Assembly: GCF_014203235.1 (NCBI RefSeq)
Contig: NZ_JACHIN010000002.1
Coordinates: 241,245 to 305,244 of the forward strand
DNA length: 64,000 nucleotides
Reading direction: 5' to 3'
From: Nonomuraea endophytica
GTDB taxonomy: Bacteria; Actinomycetota; Actinomycetes; Streptosporangiales; Streptosporangiaceae
The stretch's first letter is position 1; each line of letters begins with the position of its first letter. The notes below the pieces were generated by a model. The model was given only the letters and a program-made list of their open reading frames with translations, had not been told where the DNA came from and made no database searches. This document shows, piece by piece, positions 1 to 7,861 of this stretch. Position numbers and translations under genes: made by a program.

Positions 1-145
1 ACGGATACTCGTGCCGTTCCCCCACCCCGAACCCGTCGAAGCCCAGCTCCTCCCCCAGCACCGCGTTCTCGACGACCTCGCGGAACCGCTCGGTGGGCGA
101 CCGATCGTCGTTGTGCACGATCAACGTGATGAGCAGAAATTTCAT
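1..145 (-). CDS. Luciferase-like monooxygenase, N-terminal fragment (gene runs off the window)
   Basis: The first 48 codons of a leftward gene lie here; the rest is left of base 1. The translation opens MKFLLITLIV and continues through a conserved-looking stretch, ELGFDGFGVGERHEY. This is the strand 1 - helix 1 start of the bacterial luciferase/F420-FMN oxidoreductase (LLM) fold, where the loop after the helix lines the flavin pocket. Its ATG overlaps the TGA of the upstream gene (ATGA), so it is the last visible member of the operon starting near 4.0 kb. Substrate unknown. Family assignment is fairly safe from the motif and the LLM-rich context, but only a fragment can be seen. Confidence 0.75.
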   Translation of the reverse strand, partial: MKFLLITLIVHNDDRSPTERFREVVENAVLGEELGFDGFGVGERHEYP

Positions 146-1287
146 GTCACCTCCGCATAGCGGCTGAGCGGGCGCGGCAGGCCGAGCAGCCCGCGCAACG
201 TGGCGGCCTCGTACGCGTGCCGGAACGCCCCGCGCCCGCGCAACTCCGCCGTCAGCTCGCGGGCGATCTGTTCCAGGTCGTACGGCAGCGCGCCGGGCCG
301 TAGCCGGAATCCCTGGATCCCGGCCCGCCGCCACTCCAGCAGCAGGTCGGCGAGCTGGGTCACGGTCCCGGCGAAGATCGCGGCATCGGAGACGAGCTCG
401 GCCCCGTCCAGTTCGTCCAGGCGCGCCTTGCGCCGGGCCGCGTCATCGCCGAGGAACACGACCAGGTCGGCGAAGATCTTCAGCTCGCCGGACAGCCCGC
501 CGACCTCCTCGACGACGGCGCGGGCGTGCTCGGCGGAGTGCGGGGTGACGTAGACGACGTCGGCGCCGGCCGCGGCGAACTCGTACGGCAGCCGCGAGTG
601 GGCCAGCGCGGTCACCACCGGCTGCCCCTGCGGCGGCCTGGGCGTGATGGACGGTCCCTTGACCGAGAAGTAGCGCCCGGCGAAGTCGACGTAGTGGAGC
701 TTGACCCGGTCGATGAAGCGGCCGGTGGCCACGTCGCGGATCTCGGCGTCGTCCTCCCAGCTGTCCCAGAGCCGCCTGGCCACCTCGACCGCGTCCGTGG
801 CCTCGGCGAACAGCTCGCGTACGTGCGGATCAGCCTCGTGACCCAGTGGCTTCAGCGGCGGGACCTCCTTGCGGCCGAAGTGCCGCGCCTCCGAGGCGCG
901 CGGCGAGATCTGCGCCCGCCACCCCGCCCGGCCGCCGCTGACGTGGTCGAGCGTGGCGATGCCGATGGCCACGTGGAACGGCTCGGTGTGGGTGACGGTC
1001 GCGGTCGGCACCAGCCCGATCCGGCTGGTGACCGGCGCCAGCCGGGCCGCGAGCAGCACGGCGTCGAACCGCCCCCGCACCTGATCAGTGCGGTCGTCGT
1101 CGCCGTCGAGAAGGGTGGACTGCAGTCCCAGGGCGTCCTCGATGGTCACGAAGTCGAGCAGCCCGCGCTCGGCCTCGGCCACCAGCCGCGCCCAGTGGCG
1201 GGCGGAGAAGACGTCCGGCGGCGACTCGCGCCAGGCGGCCGGATGCCATCCCGCGCCGTCCAGCGCCACGGCCAGGTGCAGTGTCAT
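142..1287 (-). CDS. LLM-class flavin-dependent monooxygenase
   Basis: A 381-residue protein of the luciferase-like superfamily that should use reduced FMN supplied by the flavin reductase at 3.5-4.0 kb. The N-terminal LAVALDGAGWHPAAWR, the central FHVAIGIATLDHVSGGRAGW and the later PPQGQPVVTALAHS correspond to flavin-binding segments of the NtaA/SnaA/DszA subgroup. These enzymes oxygenate amines, sulfonates, thioethers or aromatic sulfones. Start and stop codons overlap both neighbours (ATGA), giving tight translational coupling. Residue 215 onward is less canonical than in the next gene, so this may be a paralogue with another substrate or a structural partner. Substrate not deducible. Confidence 0.85.
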   Translation of the reverse strand: MTLHLAVALDGAGWHPAAWRESPPDVFSARHWARLVAEAERGLLDFVTIEDALGLQSTLLDGDDDRTDQVRGRFDAVLLAARLAPVTSRIGLVPTATVTHTEPFHVAIGIATLDHVSGGRAGWRAQISPRASEARHFGRKEVPPLKPLGHEADPHVRELFAEATDAVEVARRLWDSWEDDAEIRDVATGRFIDRVKLHYVDFAGRYFSVKGPSITPRPPQGQPVVTALAHSRLPYEFAAAGADVVYVTPHSAEHARAVVEEVGGLSGELKIFADLVVFLGDDAARRKARLDELDGAELVSDAAIFAGTVTQLADLLLEWRRAGIQGFRLRPGALPYDLEQIARELTAELRGRGAFRHAYEAATLRGLLGLPRPLSRYAEVT

Positions 1288-2603
1288 GTCAGCCCCAGGT
1301 GTTCTCGCAGGGTGGCGCCGGTGTAGTCGGCGCGGAACGCACCGCGCTCCTGCAGCAGCGGCACCACCCGGTCCACGAACTCGTCCAGCCCGCCGGGCGT
1401 CAGGTGCGGCACGAGGATGAACCCGTCGGCGGCCTTCGCCTGCACGTGCTCGTCGATCCGCCGCGCGACGCTCTCCGGGGTGCCGATGAACGTCTGCCGC
1501 CCGGTCACCTCGATGACCAGCTCGCGGATCGACAGCCCCTTCTCCTCGGCCAGCGCCCGCCACTTGGCGGCCACGGAGGCCCGGTCCTTGAGCGGCACCC
1601 GGCCCTGGGAGACGCCTTCGGACAGGTCCGGCTCGATCTCCGGTAGCGGGCCTTCCGGATCGTAGGCGGACATGTCACGACCCCAGACCTGTTCCAGGAA
1701 CGCCGTCGCGGTCTGCGGCCCGACCTGCTGGCGGCGGATCGTGGCCGCGTTCTCGGCCGCCTCCGCCTCGGTGTCGCCCAGCGCGAACGTCACGCCTGGC
1801 ATGATCTTGAGCTGGTGGGGCTGCCGGCCGTACCTGGTCAGGCGGCGTTTGACGTCGGCGTAGAAACGTTTGCCGTCCTCCAGGCCGCCGTGCGGCGTGA
1901 AGATCACGTCGGCGTGCGCGGCGGCGAACTCGCGGCCCTCGTCCGAGTCGCCCGCCTGGATGATGACCGGGCGTCCCTGCGGGCTGCGGGGCGAGGTGAA
2001 CCGGCCCTCGACGGAGAAGTGGTCGCCGTGGTGCTCGACCGTCCTGATGCCGCCTTCCCGGATGAACCGGCCTGTGGCCGATTCCGCCACGACCGCGTCC
2101 GGCCGCCAGGAGTCCCACAGCTCGCGTGACAGCCGCAGGAACTCGGCGGCCCGCTCGTAGCGCTGGGAACGGTCGAGGTAGCCGCCCCTTCGGAAGTTCT
2201 CGCCGGTGAACGCGTCGGAGGTGGTCACCACGTTCCACGCGGCCCGGCCCTCGCTCAGGTGGTCGAGCGTGGACAGGCGCCTGGCCAGCTCGTACGGCTC
2301 GTTGAAGGTGGCGTTCACGGTCCCGGCCAGGCCGAGCCGGTCCGTGACGGCCGCCAGGGCGCTGAGCACGGTGAGCGCCTCCGGGCGGCCCACCACGTCG
2401 AGGTCGTGGATGCGTCCCTTGAGCTCGCGCAGCCGTAGCCCTTCCGCGAGGAAGAAGAAGTCGAGCTTGCCGCGCTCGGCCGTCCGGGCCAGGTGGACGA
2501 AGGAGGCGAAGTCGATCTGGCTGCCGGAGCGGGGGTCGGCCCAGACGGTGGTGTTGTTCACGCCGGGGAAGTGGGCCGCCAGATGGACCTGGGTGCGCGT
2601 CAT
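1284..2603 (-). CDS. NtaA/DszA-family FMN-dependent monooxygenase
   Basis: A 439-residue protein with the full NtaA/SnaA/DszA signature: MTRTQVHLAAHFPG at the start, AERGKLDFFFLAEG near residue 45, NEPYELARRLSTLDHLSEGR near 105-125, NVVTTSDAFTGENF near 130, and PQGRPVIIQAGDSDEGREFA near 225. This family is the oxygenase half of two-component systems (nitrilotriacetate, dibenzothiophene sulfone, pristinamycin IIA) and needs FMNH2 from a separate reductase, encoded two genes upstream. The start was chosen because ATG overlaps the preceding TGA. The operon suggests use of an organosulfur or N-alkyl compound, but no sulfonate transporter is visible to confirm it. Confidence 0.9.
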   Translation of the reverse strand: MTRTQVHLAAHFPGVNNTTVWADPRSGSQIDFASFVHLARTAERGKLDFFFLAEGLRLRELKGRIHDLDVVGRPEALTVLSALAAVTDRLGLAGTVNATFNEPYELARRLSTLDHLSEGRAAWNVVTTSDAFTGENFRRGGYLDRSQRYERAAEFLRLSRELWDSWRPDAVVAESATGRFIREGGIRTVEHHGDHFSVEGRFTSPRSPQGRPVIIQAGDSDEGREFAAAHADVIFTPHGGLEDGKRFYADVKRRLTRYGRQPHQLKIMPGVTFALGDTEAEAAENAATIRRQQVGPQTATAFLEQVWGRDMSAYDPEGPLPEIEPDLSEGVSQGRVPLKDRASVAAKWRALAEEKGLSIRELVIEVTGRQTFIGTPESVARRIDEHVQAKAADGFILVPHLTPGGLDEFVDRVVPLLQERGAFRADYTGATLREHLGLT

Positions 2604-3487
2604 CGACCACGCCCGTGCGGGGCGTCCCAGGCGGCGGGCAGGTTTTCGGTGGTCTCCCGGAAGGCGGTCCGCTGGTAGAGGTCGCGGGCGTAGGGCCACA
2701 GGTGCTCGAAGTCGCCCAGTTCCCACCGGCCGGTGTCGAACCTGGCCAGCGTCACCCACAGCCGCACGTCCGCCTCGGTGATCGTGTCACCGGTCAGGAA
2801 ACGCCGCTCGGCCAGGCGCTCGTCCAGACGTTCCAGCGCCGAGACGACCGTGTGGCGCTCCCGCTCGCGATCGTCCTCGGTGGCGGCGCCGGCCACGCGG
2901 GAGACGCCGGTGTTGACGTCGCGGTAGATCCACGCGTTCAGCTCGTCGATCTCCGGGCGCAGGGCCGGCGGGTAGAGGTCGATCGAGGTGTCGGCCCATT
3001 GCTCGAACTGGGTGGCCAGGTCGATCGTGATGTCGGGGAAGTGGTTGCTGACGACGGCGCCGGTCCGCCGGTCCCAGAGCACGGGGACCGAGATGTGTCC
3101 GGCGTACCCCTTCTCGGTCGCGTCGTAGGCCTGCTCCAGCAGGGTGAACCCGTTGACCGGGTCGGCTCCCCTGCGCTCCCTGAACGCCCAGCCCCGGCCG
3201 TCGCGCTCGTCGTCCACGTAGGACAGGGAGACGACGTCCTCCAGGCCCTTGAGCTTGCGGACGATGGCGGCCCGGTGGGCGTAGGGGCAGACCCAGGCGA
3301 CATAGAGGTGGTAGCGGCCGGGCCCGGCGCGGAATCCGCTGGAGCCGTCGGCGGTGATCCGGCCCTGGAAGGGATAGACGGGGCGGTTCCAGTCCGGCGA
3401 GAGGTGCGCGCGGCCGGGCCCGTAGTGGCCGTGGGCGACGTGGTCGACGGGGCTCGCGTAGGCCCGCGTCTGCGTGGGTGTGGACAC
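2600..3487 (-). CDS. Glutathionyl-hydroquinone reductase-like (GST omega/YqjG) protein
   Basis: A 295-residue thioredoxin-fold/GST protein. The motif WVCPYAHRA near residue 68 carries the catalytic cysteine of the Xi-class enzymes (E. coli YqjG, Sphingobium PcpF). The C-terminal helical part contains DVRLWVTLARFD and DLYQRTAFRETT, typical of that family. The family removes glutathione from glutathionyl-hydroquinones. Actinomycetes make mycothiol instead, so the thiol cosubstrate is probably different. It starts at GTG, 15 bases after the flavin reductase stop, and its stop overlaps the next ATG. It may clear quinone or thiol adducts formed by the monooxygenases. Confidence 0.87.
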   Translation of the reverse strand: MSTPTQTRAYASPVDHVAHGHYGPGRAHLSPDWNRPVYPFQGRITADGSSGFRAGPGRYHLYVAWVCPYAHRAAIVRKLKGLEDVVSLSYVDDERDGRGWAFRERRGADPVNGFTLLEQAYDATEKGYAGHISVPVLWDRRTGAVVSNHFPDITIDLATQFEQWADTSIDLYPPALRPEIDELNAWIYRDVNTGVSRVAGAATEDDRERERHTVVSALERLDERLAERRFLTGDTITEADVRLWVTLARFDTGRWELGDFEHLWPYARDLYQRTAFRETTENLPAAWDAPHGRGR

Positions 3488-3502
3488 AAGCTGCTCCGGG
3501 GT

Positions 3503-4015
3503 TCAGGAGTCGGGGTGGGCCAGGAAGCGGCCGAAGCGGCCCTGGTGGTAGAGGAGCGGGCGGCCGGGGTGCCGCACGTCGGTCTCGGCGACCAGCCCGA
3601 CCACCAGGACGTGGTCGCCGACGTCGGCCCTCTCGTAGGGCAGGCAGATCAGATGCGCGGAGACGTCCTGCAGGAGCGGCGCGCCCAGCGGCCCGGACCG
3701 CCAGCGGGTGGGCGCGGCGAACCGGTCGACGTTCTTGCGGGCGAAGCGGGCTGCCAGCTCGGCCTGGTCGCTGGCCAGGATGTTGACCGCGAAGTGGTCG
3801 GCGGCGCCCAGTTGGGGCCAGGTGGTGGAGGAACGGTCCACGTAGAAGGAGACCAGGGGTGGATCGAGGCTGACGGCGGAGAACGACGTGGCGGTGAGGC
3901 CGACGGGCCGGCCGTCACGCTGGGCGGTGATGACCACGACGCCGCTGGCGTGCACGGCAAGCGCCTGCCTGAACTGGTCGGCGGCGATGGAACGGTCGGG
4001 CAGCGTGTCGGTCAT
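3503..4015 (-). CDS. Flavin reductase domain protein (FMN reductase of two-component monooxygenase)
   Basis: A 170-residue flavin-reductase-like (HpaC/SnaC-type) protein. Visible family segments are DQFRQALAVHASGVVVITA, VGLTATSFSAVSLDPPLVSF, the FAVNILASDQAELA helix and HPGRPLLYHQGRFGRF at the C terminus. It reduces FMN with NAD(P)H and hands it to the LLM oxygenases downstream. It is the first gene of the operon. The start at 4015 (MTDTLPDRS) gives the usual family length; an in-frame ATG at 4093 would add a 26-residue unconserved tail and cannot be excluded. Confidence 0.9.
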   Translation of the reverse strand: MTDTLPDRSIAADQFRQALAVHASGVVVITAQRDGRPVGLTATSFSAVSLDPPLVSFYVDRSSTTWPQLGAADHFAVNILASDQAELAARFARKNVDRFAAPTRWRSGPLGAPLLQDVSAHLICLPYERADVGDHVLVVGLVAETDVRHPGRPLLYHQGRFGRFLAHPDS

Positions 4016-4093
4016 GCGGACGAGCTCGTTCTGTCGGGGTGACCGAATGTGGGGGTTGGCTTGATCACGAGAGTTCCTCACGGGAGTGGGCAT

Positions 4094-4394
4094 GCTCGCG
4101 CCGGCGACTGTTCGGGGCGCGCGAAATCGTCGGTGAGGCCAGTGAGGGTGGGATTCGGCGGCTACAGGTTCATGATCAGCAACACTGCGCGCTGGCGACG
4201 TGGCCGTGATCCACGTGGGAGCGCCTGGTCAGCAGGAAACCCTTGCTCATACAACGAAGCTAGGCCGAGACTGGTCAAAAGTCAACATTACCTACTCGTT
4301 TAGAGGGTTATTATCCGTGGCCGGAACCCTGCCACCATCGCTGACCTGGCGCTTCGCTGCCGATCGCCCTCAGGATGCCCGGCCGGACAGCGTG
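4094..4394. other. Intergenic region upstream of the monooxygenase operon
   Basis: About 300 bases with no convincing gene: translations lack codon bias and homology. The right half (4250-4320) is relatively A/T-rich and holds the leftward promoter. An imperfect inverted repeat (CCGTGATCCACGTGG, around 4203-4217) lies near the expected transcription start and could be an operator. Confidence 0.5.
4257..4285 (-). promoter_or_regulatory. Candidate promoter of the leftward monooxygenase operon
   Basis: On the minus strand a TTGACT (4285-4280) is followed, after 17 bases, by TAGCTT (4262-4257). This fits a vegetative sigma-70-like -35/-10 pair about 165-240 bases upstream of the two possible flavin reductase starts. 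Prediction from spacing and sequence only. Confidence 0.45.
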
Positions 4395-4428
4395 AAAGAG
4401 CCGGGCGACCAGTTTCGCCCGGCTCTTT
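4395..4428 (-). terminator. Strong rho-independent-type hairpin
   Basis: A perfect 14-base-pair inverted repeat: AAAGAGCCGGGCGA at 4395-4408, a six-base loop, and the exact complement at 4415-4428. It lies 25 bases past the stop of the SnoaL-like gene. The A/T ends of the stem read as CTCTTT in both directions, so it could work bidirectionally and also insulate the monooxygenase operon. Confidence 0.8.
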
Positions 4429-4453
4429 CCAAGCCTTGTTCGGTCTCCAGAAC

Positions 4454-4864
4454 TTAACCGGCGGCAGGCGAGATCTGCTGAATCAGGCCGAGCATGTCCG
4501 GAGCCACCCACTCCTCAGCGATCTTGTCTCCCTTCATGCGATAGACCTCGACGCTCCGGAAGCTGACGCGCCTGCCGGTGGCCTCGAACTGCTGGAACGC
4601 CCCCGTGTGCGTGCCATGAAGGGAAAGCAGCACCGTCACCTTGTCGCCCACGCCGAACATGTCCTGAACCTCGATCTTCAGGTCGGGAAAGGCGCCCTTC
4701 ATCTCCTCCCCACCCGCACGCCAGATCTCCCGCCCGCGCAGCGGCTCGAGGCTTCCGGGCACGTTCGCGATGAAGTCCTCCGTCAGCAACTCCTCGGCCG
4801 CGTCCAGATCGCCGTCAAGGTCAAACCCCTCCAAACGGCAGCCCGGCAACCCCCAAGCCCGCAA
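4454..4864 (-). CDS. SnoaL-like (NTF2-fold) ester cyclase, possibly N-terminally truncated
   Basis: The protein has family features from GDLDAAEELLTEDF onward: GREIWRAGGEEMKGAFPDLK, then HGTHTGAFQQFEATGRRVSF and the final strand EEWVAPDMLGLIQQI. These match SnoaL-like polyketide-cyclase/ester-cyclase proteins of about 135-145 residues. The N terminus is odd. The only in-frame start is a TTG at 4864 without a clear ribosome site, and the usual first helix is replaced by a low-similarity stretch (RAWGLPGCRLEG). The gene may have lost its 5' end or be decaying. It sits 49 bases after the SGNH hydrolase gene, in the same direction. Function unknown; many such proteins are not cyclases. Confidence 0.65.
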   Translation of the reverse strand: MRAWGLPGCRLEGFDLDGDLDAAEELLTEDFIANVPGSLEPLRGREIWRAGGEEMKGAFPDLKIEVQDMFGVGDKVTVLLSLHGTHTGAFQQFEATGRRVSFRSVEVYRMKGDKIAEEWVAPDMLGLIQQISPAAG

Positions 4865-4912
4865 CTAGTCGCCACGCAGCCGGCGTCCGGGTTCGTCACA
4901 AGGGCGTGCTTG

Positions 4913-6010
4913 CTAGAGGGTGCCGAGGGTGACGGCGTTGGCCATGGCTTGGGCGCCCTTGTCGTTGAGGTGCATGCCGTCGCCGCTGTCCAGGTCGGGG
5001 TGGATGTAGTCGGGGGCTTCGGGGTTCGCGACCGCTTGGGCCACGTCGAAGACCGCGTCGAAGGTGTCGGTGGTACGGATCCAGGCGTTCACTTCGCGTC
5101 GGGTGGCGAGGCCATCGGGGGTGCTGATCCCCGGGTAGATGGCGCCCGCGTAGGGGCCGATGGTGGCGGCGAGGATCTTCAGGTCGGCCTTGTGCGCGCG
5201 GTGCGCCAGGGTCTTGAAGCCTTCGATGAGGGCGTCGGCGGTGACGGGTGGTTCTCCCGTCATGCCGGGAAGGCCGAGGTCGTTGATGCCGAAATGCACC
5301 AGGACGTGGGTCAGGCCGGGAATGGAGAGAACGTCGCGGTCGAAGCGCGCCAGTCCGTGTTCGCCGATCTCGTCGCGCAGGAGGCGGTTGCCGGCGATGC
5401 CCTGGTTGACGACCCATCCCCGCTTGAGGCGCCGGTTGAGGAAGTCCACGGAGCGGTTGTTCGCGCTGATCGTGGAGCCGACGCCTTCGAACCAGGAGTC
5501 GCCGAACGCCACGGCGATCGCGGTGTCGTCCGGCGCGAGCACGTCGACGCCCGAGACGTAGAATCTGCCTTCTACCTGCTCGGCATCGGGGAGCGAGAGA
5601 GCCGTGACGTGGTTGCCGCCGATGATGTGAGCGGTCTCCGCGGGTTTGTGGGAGTAGGTGGCCAGGCCTGTTTCCTCAGGGAGATGGAGACTGAGGAGCA
5701 GGTCGGCGCCGGGGGCGACGGGCAGGTCGATCGCGTCGCTGGTGATCTCCTCTCCCGGCGCAATGGTGATCCTCTCGGCGCCGTCGAAGGTGAGAGCGGC
5801 CTGGCCGTACTCGGTGACCGCGCTCGTCGCGGCGATGGTCAAGGGGGTACGGCCGTAGCGGTTTGTCAGACCCACCCGAATGCGTTCTCCACCGCCGGCC
5901 ATGTGGAGCACCTGGCGCACCGTCTGGTCGGCGAAGCCGCGCGGTTCGGTGAGCTGGACCCGCTCGTACGGACTGATCACCGCGCTACGGAAGCCGGCTA
6001 TCCAGATCAT
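4913..6010 (-). CDS. SGNH/GDSL-family hydrolase
   Basis: A 365-residue lipase/esterase-type protein. The C-terminal SGNH domain shows block I VAFGDSWFEGVG (nucleophile Ser), block III VHFGINDLG and block V DGMHLNDKG with the Asp/His pair. The N-terminal 150 residues form the beta-sandwich found in two-domain actinobacterial GDSL proteins. No signal peptide is visible with the chosen ATG, so it looks cytoplasmic. The ATG at 6010 was preferred because longer versions would run into the promoter of the divergent HxlR gene. That regulator, 176 bases away, is a plausible controller. Confidence 0.88.
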   Translation of the reverse strand: MIWIAGFRSAVISPYERVQLTEPRGFADQTVRQVLHMAGGGERIRVGLTNRYGRTPLTIAATSAVTEYGQAALTFDGAERITIAPGEEITSDAIDLPVAPGADLLLSLHLPEETGLATYSHKPAETAHIIGGNHVTALSLPDAEQVEGRFYVSGVDVLAPDDTAIAVAFGDSWFEGVGSTISANNRSVDFLNRRLKRGWVVNQGIAGNRLLRDEIGEHGLARFDRDVLSIPGLTHVLVHFGINDLGLPGMTGEPPVTADALIEGFKTLAHRAHKADLKILAATIGPYAGAIYPGISTPDGLATRREVNAWIRTTDTFDAVFDVAQAVANPEAPDYIHPDLDSGDGMHLNDKGAQAMANAVTLGTL

Positions 6011-6132
6011 GCTGAATCCATTCTTCGCTGTGCGGACGTGATGGCGAATTCGACGTCCAGGACCAGGGCGAGGCTCGTGGCTTGTCTTCGGCAGTTGCCT
6101 TGCACCACTATGGGTGGGCAACTCTCCGAGGG

Positions 6133-6158
6133 GAAGTGCGCACTTCGAAGTGCGTAAC
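6133..6158. promoter_or_regulatory. Palindromic operator in the HxlR/SGNH divergent promoter
   Basis: A perfect 14-base palindrome GAAGTGCGCACTTC (6133-6146) is followed at once by a third half-site GAAGTGCGTAAC (6147-6158). It is 28 bases upstream of the HxlR start codon, where autoregulated HxlR proteins bind. Sequence observation; the binding protein is inferred. Confidence 0.6.
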
Positions 6159-6185
6159 TCACCCACTGGCAGGAAAGAGCGGTCA

Positions 6186-6629
6186 ATGCCATCGAGTACG
6201 GCGGCGCAGAAGCGGGCACAGGCGAAGGGCGACTACGACGCGTTCCTGGCGATGTGTCCAAGCCGCCAGTTGCTCGACCGGATCTCCGACAAGTGGGTCG
6301 CGCTCATCATGGCCGCACTCGGGAGCGACGGCCCCCAGCAACCCGGCCACGACAGCACCGGCGAGTCGCGGTCGATGCGCTACTCCGAGCTGTCCCGCAG
6401 GCTGGCCGGGGTCAGCCAGAAGATGCTCACCCAGACGCTGCGCTCCCTTGAGCGCGACGGGCTGGTCACCCGCACGGTGACGCCGACGGTGCCGATCACG
6501 GTCACGTACGAACTGACCGAACTCGGCCTCTCGCTCCACCACCTGATGCGCGGCGTCAAGGCATGGGCCGAGGCGCACATGGACACGGTTCTCGCCAACC
6601 GCGAGCATTACGACACCCGCAGCGCCTGA
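6186..6629 (+). CDS. HxlR-family transcriptional regulator
   Basis: A 147-residue winged-helix regulator. It has the family layout: conserved Cys in LAMCPSRQLLDRISDKWVAL, then MRYSELSRRLAGVSQKMLTQ (recognition helix) and TRTVTPTVPITVTYELTELG (wing and C-terminal helix). HxlR proteins often sense electrophiles or aldehydes through that N-terminal cysteine. The ATG at 6186 has AGGAAAGAG upstream. An insertion (GSDGPQQPGHDSTGESRS) between helices 2 and 3 makes it longer than usual. Likely targets are the divergent SGNH/SnoaL genes. Confidence 0.9.
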   Translation: MPSSTAAQKRAQAKGDYDAFLAMCPSRQLLDRISDKWVALIMAALGSDGPQQPGHDSTGESRSMRYSELSRRLAGVSQKMLTQTLRSLERDGLVTRTVTPTVPITVTYELTELGLSLHHLMRGVKAWAEAHMDTVLANREHYDTRSA

Positions 6630-6807
6630 ATCAGCACAGCAGAACTCCGGCCTATCGGCGAGGGTCACCGCCATACGCCGCAGACCGACCGTAGATGAGC
6701 CTGTCCCCGGCCGATCCCGGTCACCTCGTCCGAGTTCGGCAAGGGCGAGCTGACCGGACGGCAGCTGCCGCAGCGCGGGGACGGGTCCAGGTCCGGGCCA
6801 CACGACG

Positions 6808-7734
6808 TCAGACGAGCGTGGGATCGAGGTGCCGGCCTGCCCACTCCTCGAAGGTGGTGAGCGGGAGACCCAGGTCCTCGGCGTATCGCGGGCGCGCAGG
6901 CTGCCCGGCCACGTTCATCCACTCGTGCGCGATGCCCATAGCCGGCATTCCGGCGGCGAGCGCCTGCTCCTCGGTCATGTCCGGCGCGACCAGGCGCGTG
7001 TCCAACACGCGGGAGAGCACCTCGGCGATCACCGTCATGGTCAGGTAGTCGCTCGCCAACTCCAGCTCCAGCCCGTCGAACCGCTCGGGCTCGGCGATGG
7101 CCGCGGCGGCCGCGGCGCCGATGTCGTCCACAGCCACCAGGGACAGCCGGGTCCCGGGCTTGACGACGCTCACCAGGCCGCCCTCCAGGCCGCGCGGGAA
7201 CAGGAACGCCATGGCGGGCTGGAAGTTCTCCATGAAGAAGGACGGCTTGAGGATCGTCCAGTGGGGGAAGCCGGCCGCGCGTACCCGGTCCTGGATCGTG
7301 CTCTTGGCCCCCAGGCTGTCGTCCAGTGAGCCCCAGCGGCCGGGGATCCAGCCGGGAGTATCGGTGTGCTGGCCGGCGCCGCTGGTGGACGTGTGCACGA
7401 ACTGCGGCACGCCGGCGGCCTTCGCGCCCTCGATGAGGTTGACGGCCTGGGCCACCTCTCCGTCGAAGTCGAAGCCTTCGCCGGTCATGGGGGCCATCTG
7501 CACGGAGAAGACGGCGCGTGCGCCCTCGGCGGCCCGGATCACCGAGTCGCGGTCGCCCAGGTCGCCGGTGACGAGTTCGGCGCCGAGCGCCTCGACGGCC
7601 TTGGCCCGGGTGGTGGCCGGGTCGCGCACGAGGGCGCGGACCGGAACGCCGGCGGCGCGGAGGGCACGGGCGGTGGCCCCGCCCTGCCTGCCGGTGGCGC
7701 CGGTGACCAGGACGGGCGCGGAATCGGTGGACAT
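6808..7734 (-). CDS. NmrA-family NAD(P)-binding oxidoreductase
   Basis: A 308-residue atypical short-chain dehydrogenase. The Rossmann motif VLVTGATGRQGGATARAL is at the N terminus. FVHTSTSGAG occupies the place of the usual active-site region and lacks the YxxxK pair, as in NmrA/HSCARG redox-sensor proteins. WTILKPSFFMENF and the C-terminal helices match the family. It diverges from the TetR gene with a palindromic operator between them, so it is the likely main TetR target. Either NADP-sensing or reductive chemistry on a small molecule is possible. Confidence 0.9.
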   Translation of the reverse strand: MSTDSAPVLVTGATGRQGGATARALRAAGVPVRALVRDPATTRAKAVEALGAELVTGDLGDRDSVIRAAEGARAVFSVQMAPMTGEGFDFDGEVAQAVNLIEGAKAAGVPQFVHTSTSGAGQHTDTPGWIPGRWGSLDDSLGAKSTIQDRVRAAGFPHWTILKPSFFMENFQPAMAFLFPRGLEGGLVSVVKPGTRLSLVAVDDIGAAAAAAIAEPERFDGLELELASDYLTMTVIAEVLSRVLDTRLVAPDMTEEQALAAGMPAMGIAHEWMNVAGQPARPRYAEDLGLPLTTFEEWAGRHLDPTLV

Positions 7735-7801
7735 GGCTCTCCCTCAGACTCGTAAACGGCGGGGCCCGCCGTTTTCCTCTGCGGTACGATATGGCGGGGC
7801 A

Positions 7802-7842
7802 CGCCACTTAGCAAGCCGAAGTGGCGGCACCCGCCACTTAGC
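7802..7842. promoter_or_regulatory. Triple half-site operator between NmrA and TetR genes
   Basis: CGCCACTTAGC occurs twice in direct orientation (7802-7812 and 7832-7842) with an inverted copy GAAGTGGCG between them. The first and middle copies form the palindrome GCCACTT-(N)-AAGTGGC. This is the expected layout for a TetR-type dimer controlling both divergent genes. It lies 20 bases upstream of the TetR start. Confidence 0.65.
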
Positions 7843-7861
7843 CGAACTTGGAGACGACGCC

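Noticed and set aside
142-1563. Longer versions of several genes, and large frames antisense to real genes
   Set aside because: High GC keeps antisense and shifted frames open. They give Arg/Pro/Gly-rich products with no domain motifs, and overlapping ATGA/GTGA starts give better gene models.
4454-4864. Intact polyketide cyclase gene implying a polyketide cluster
   Set aside because: SnoaL-like proteins are common outside polyketide pathways, no ketosynthase is present and the 5' end looks damaged.
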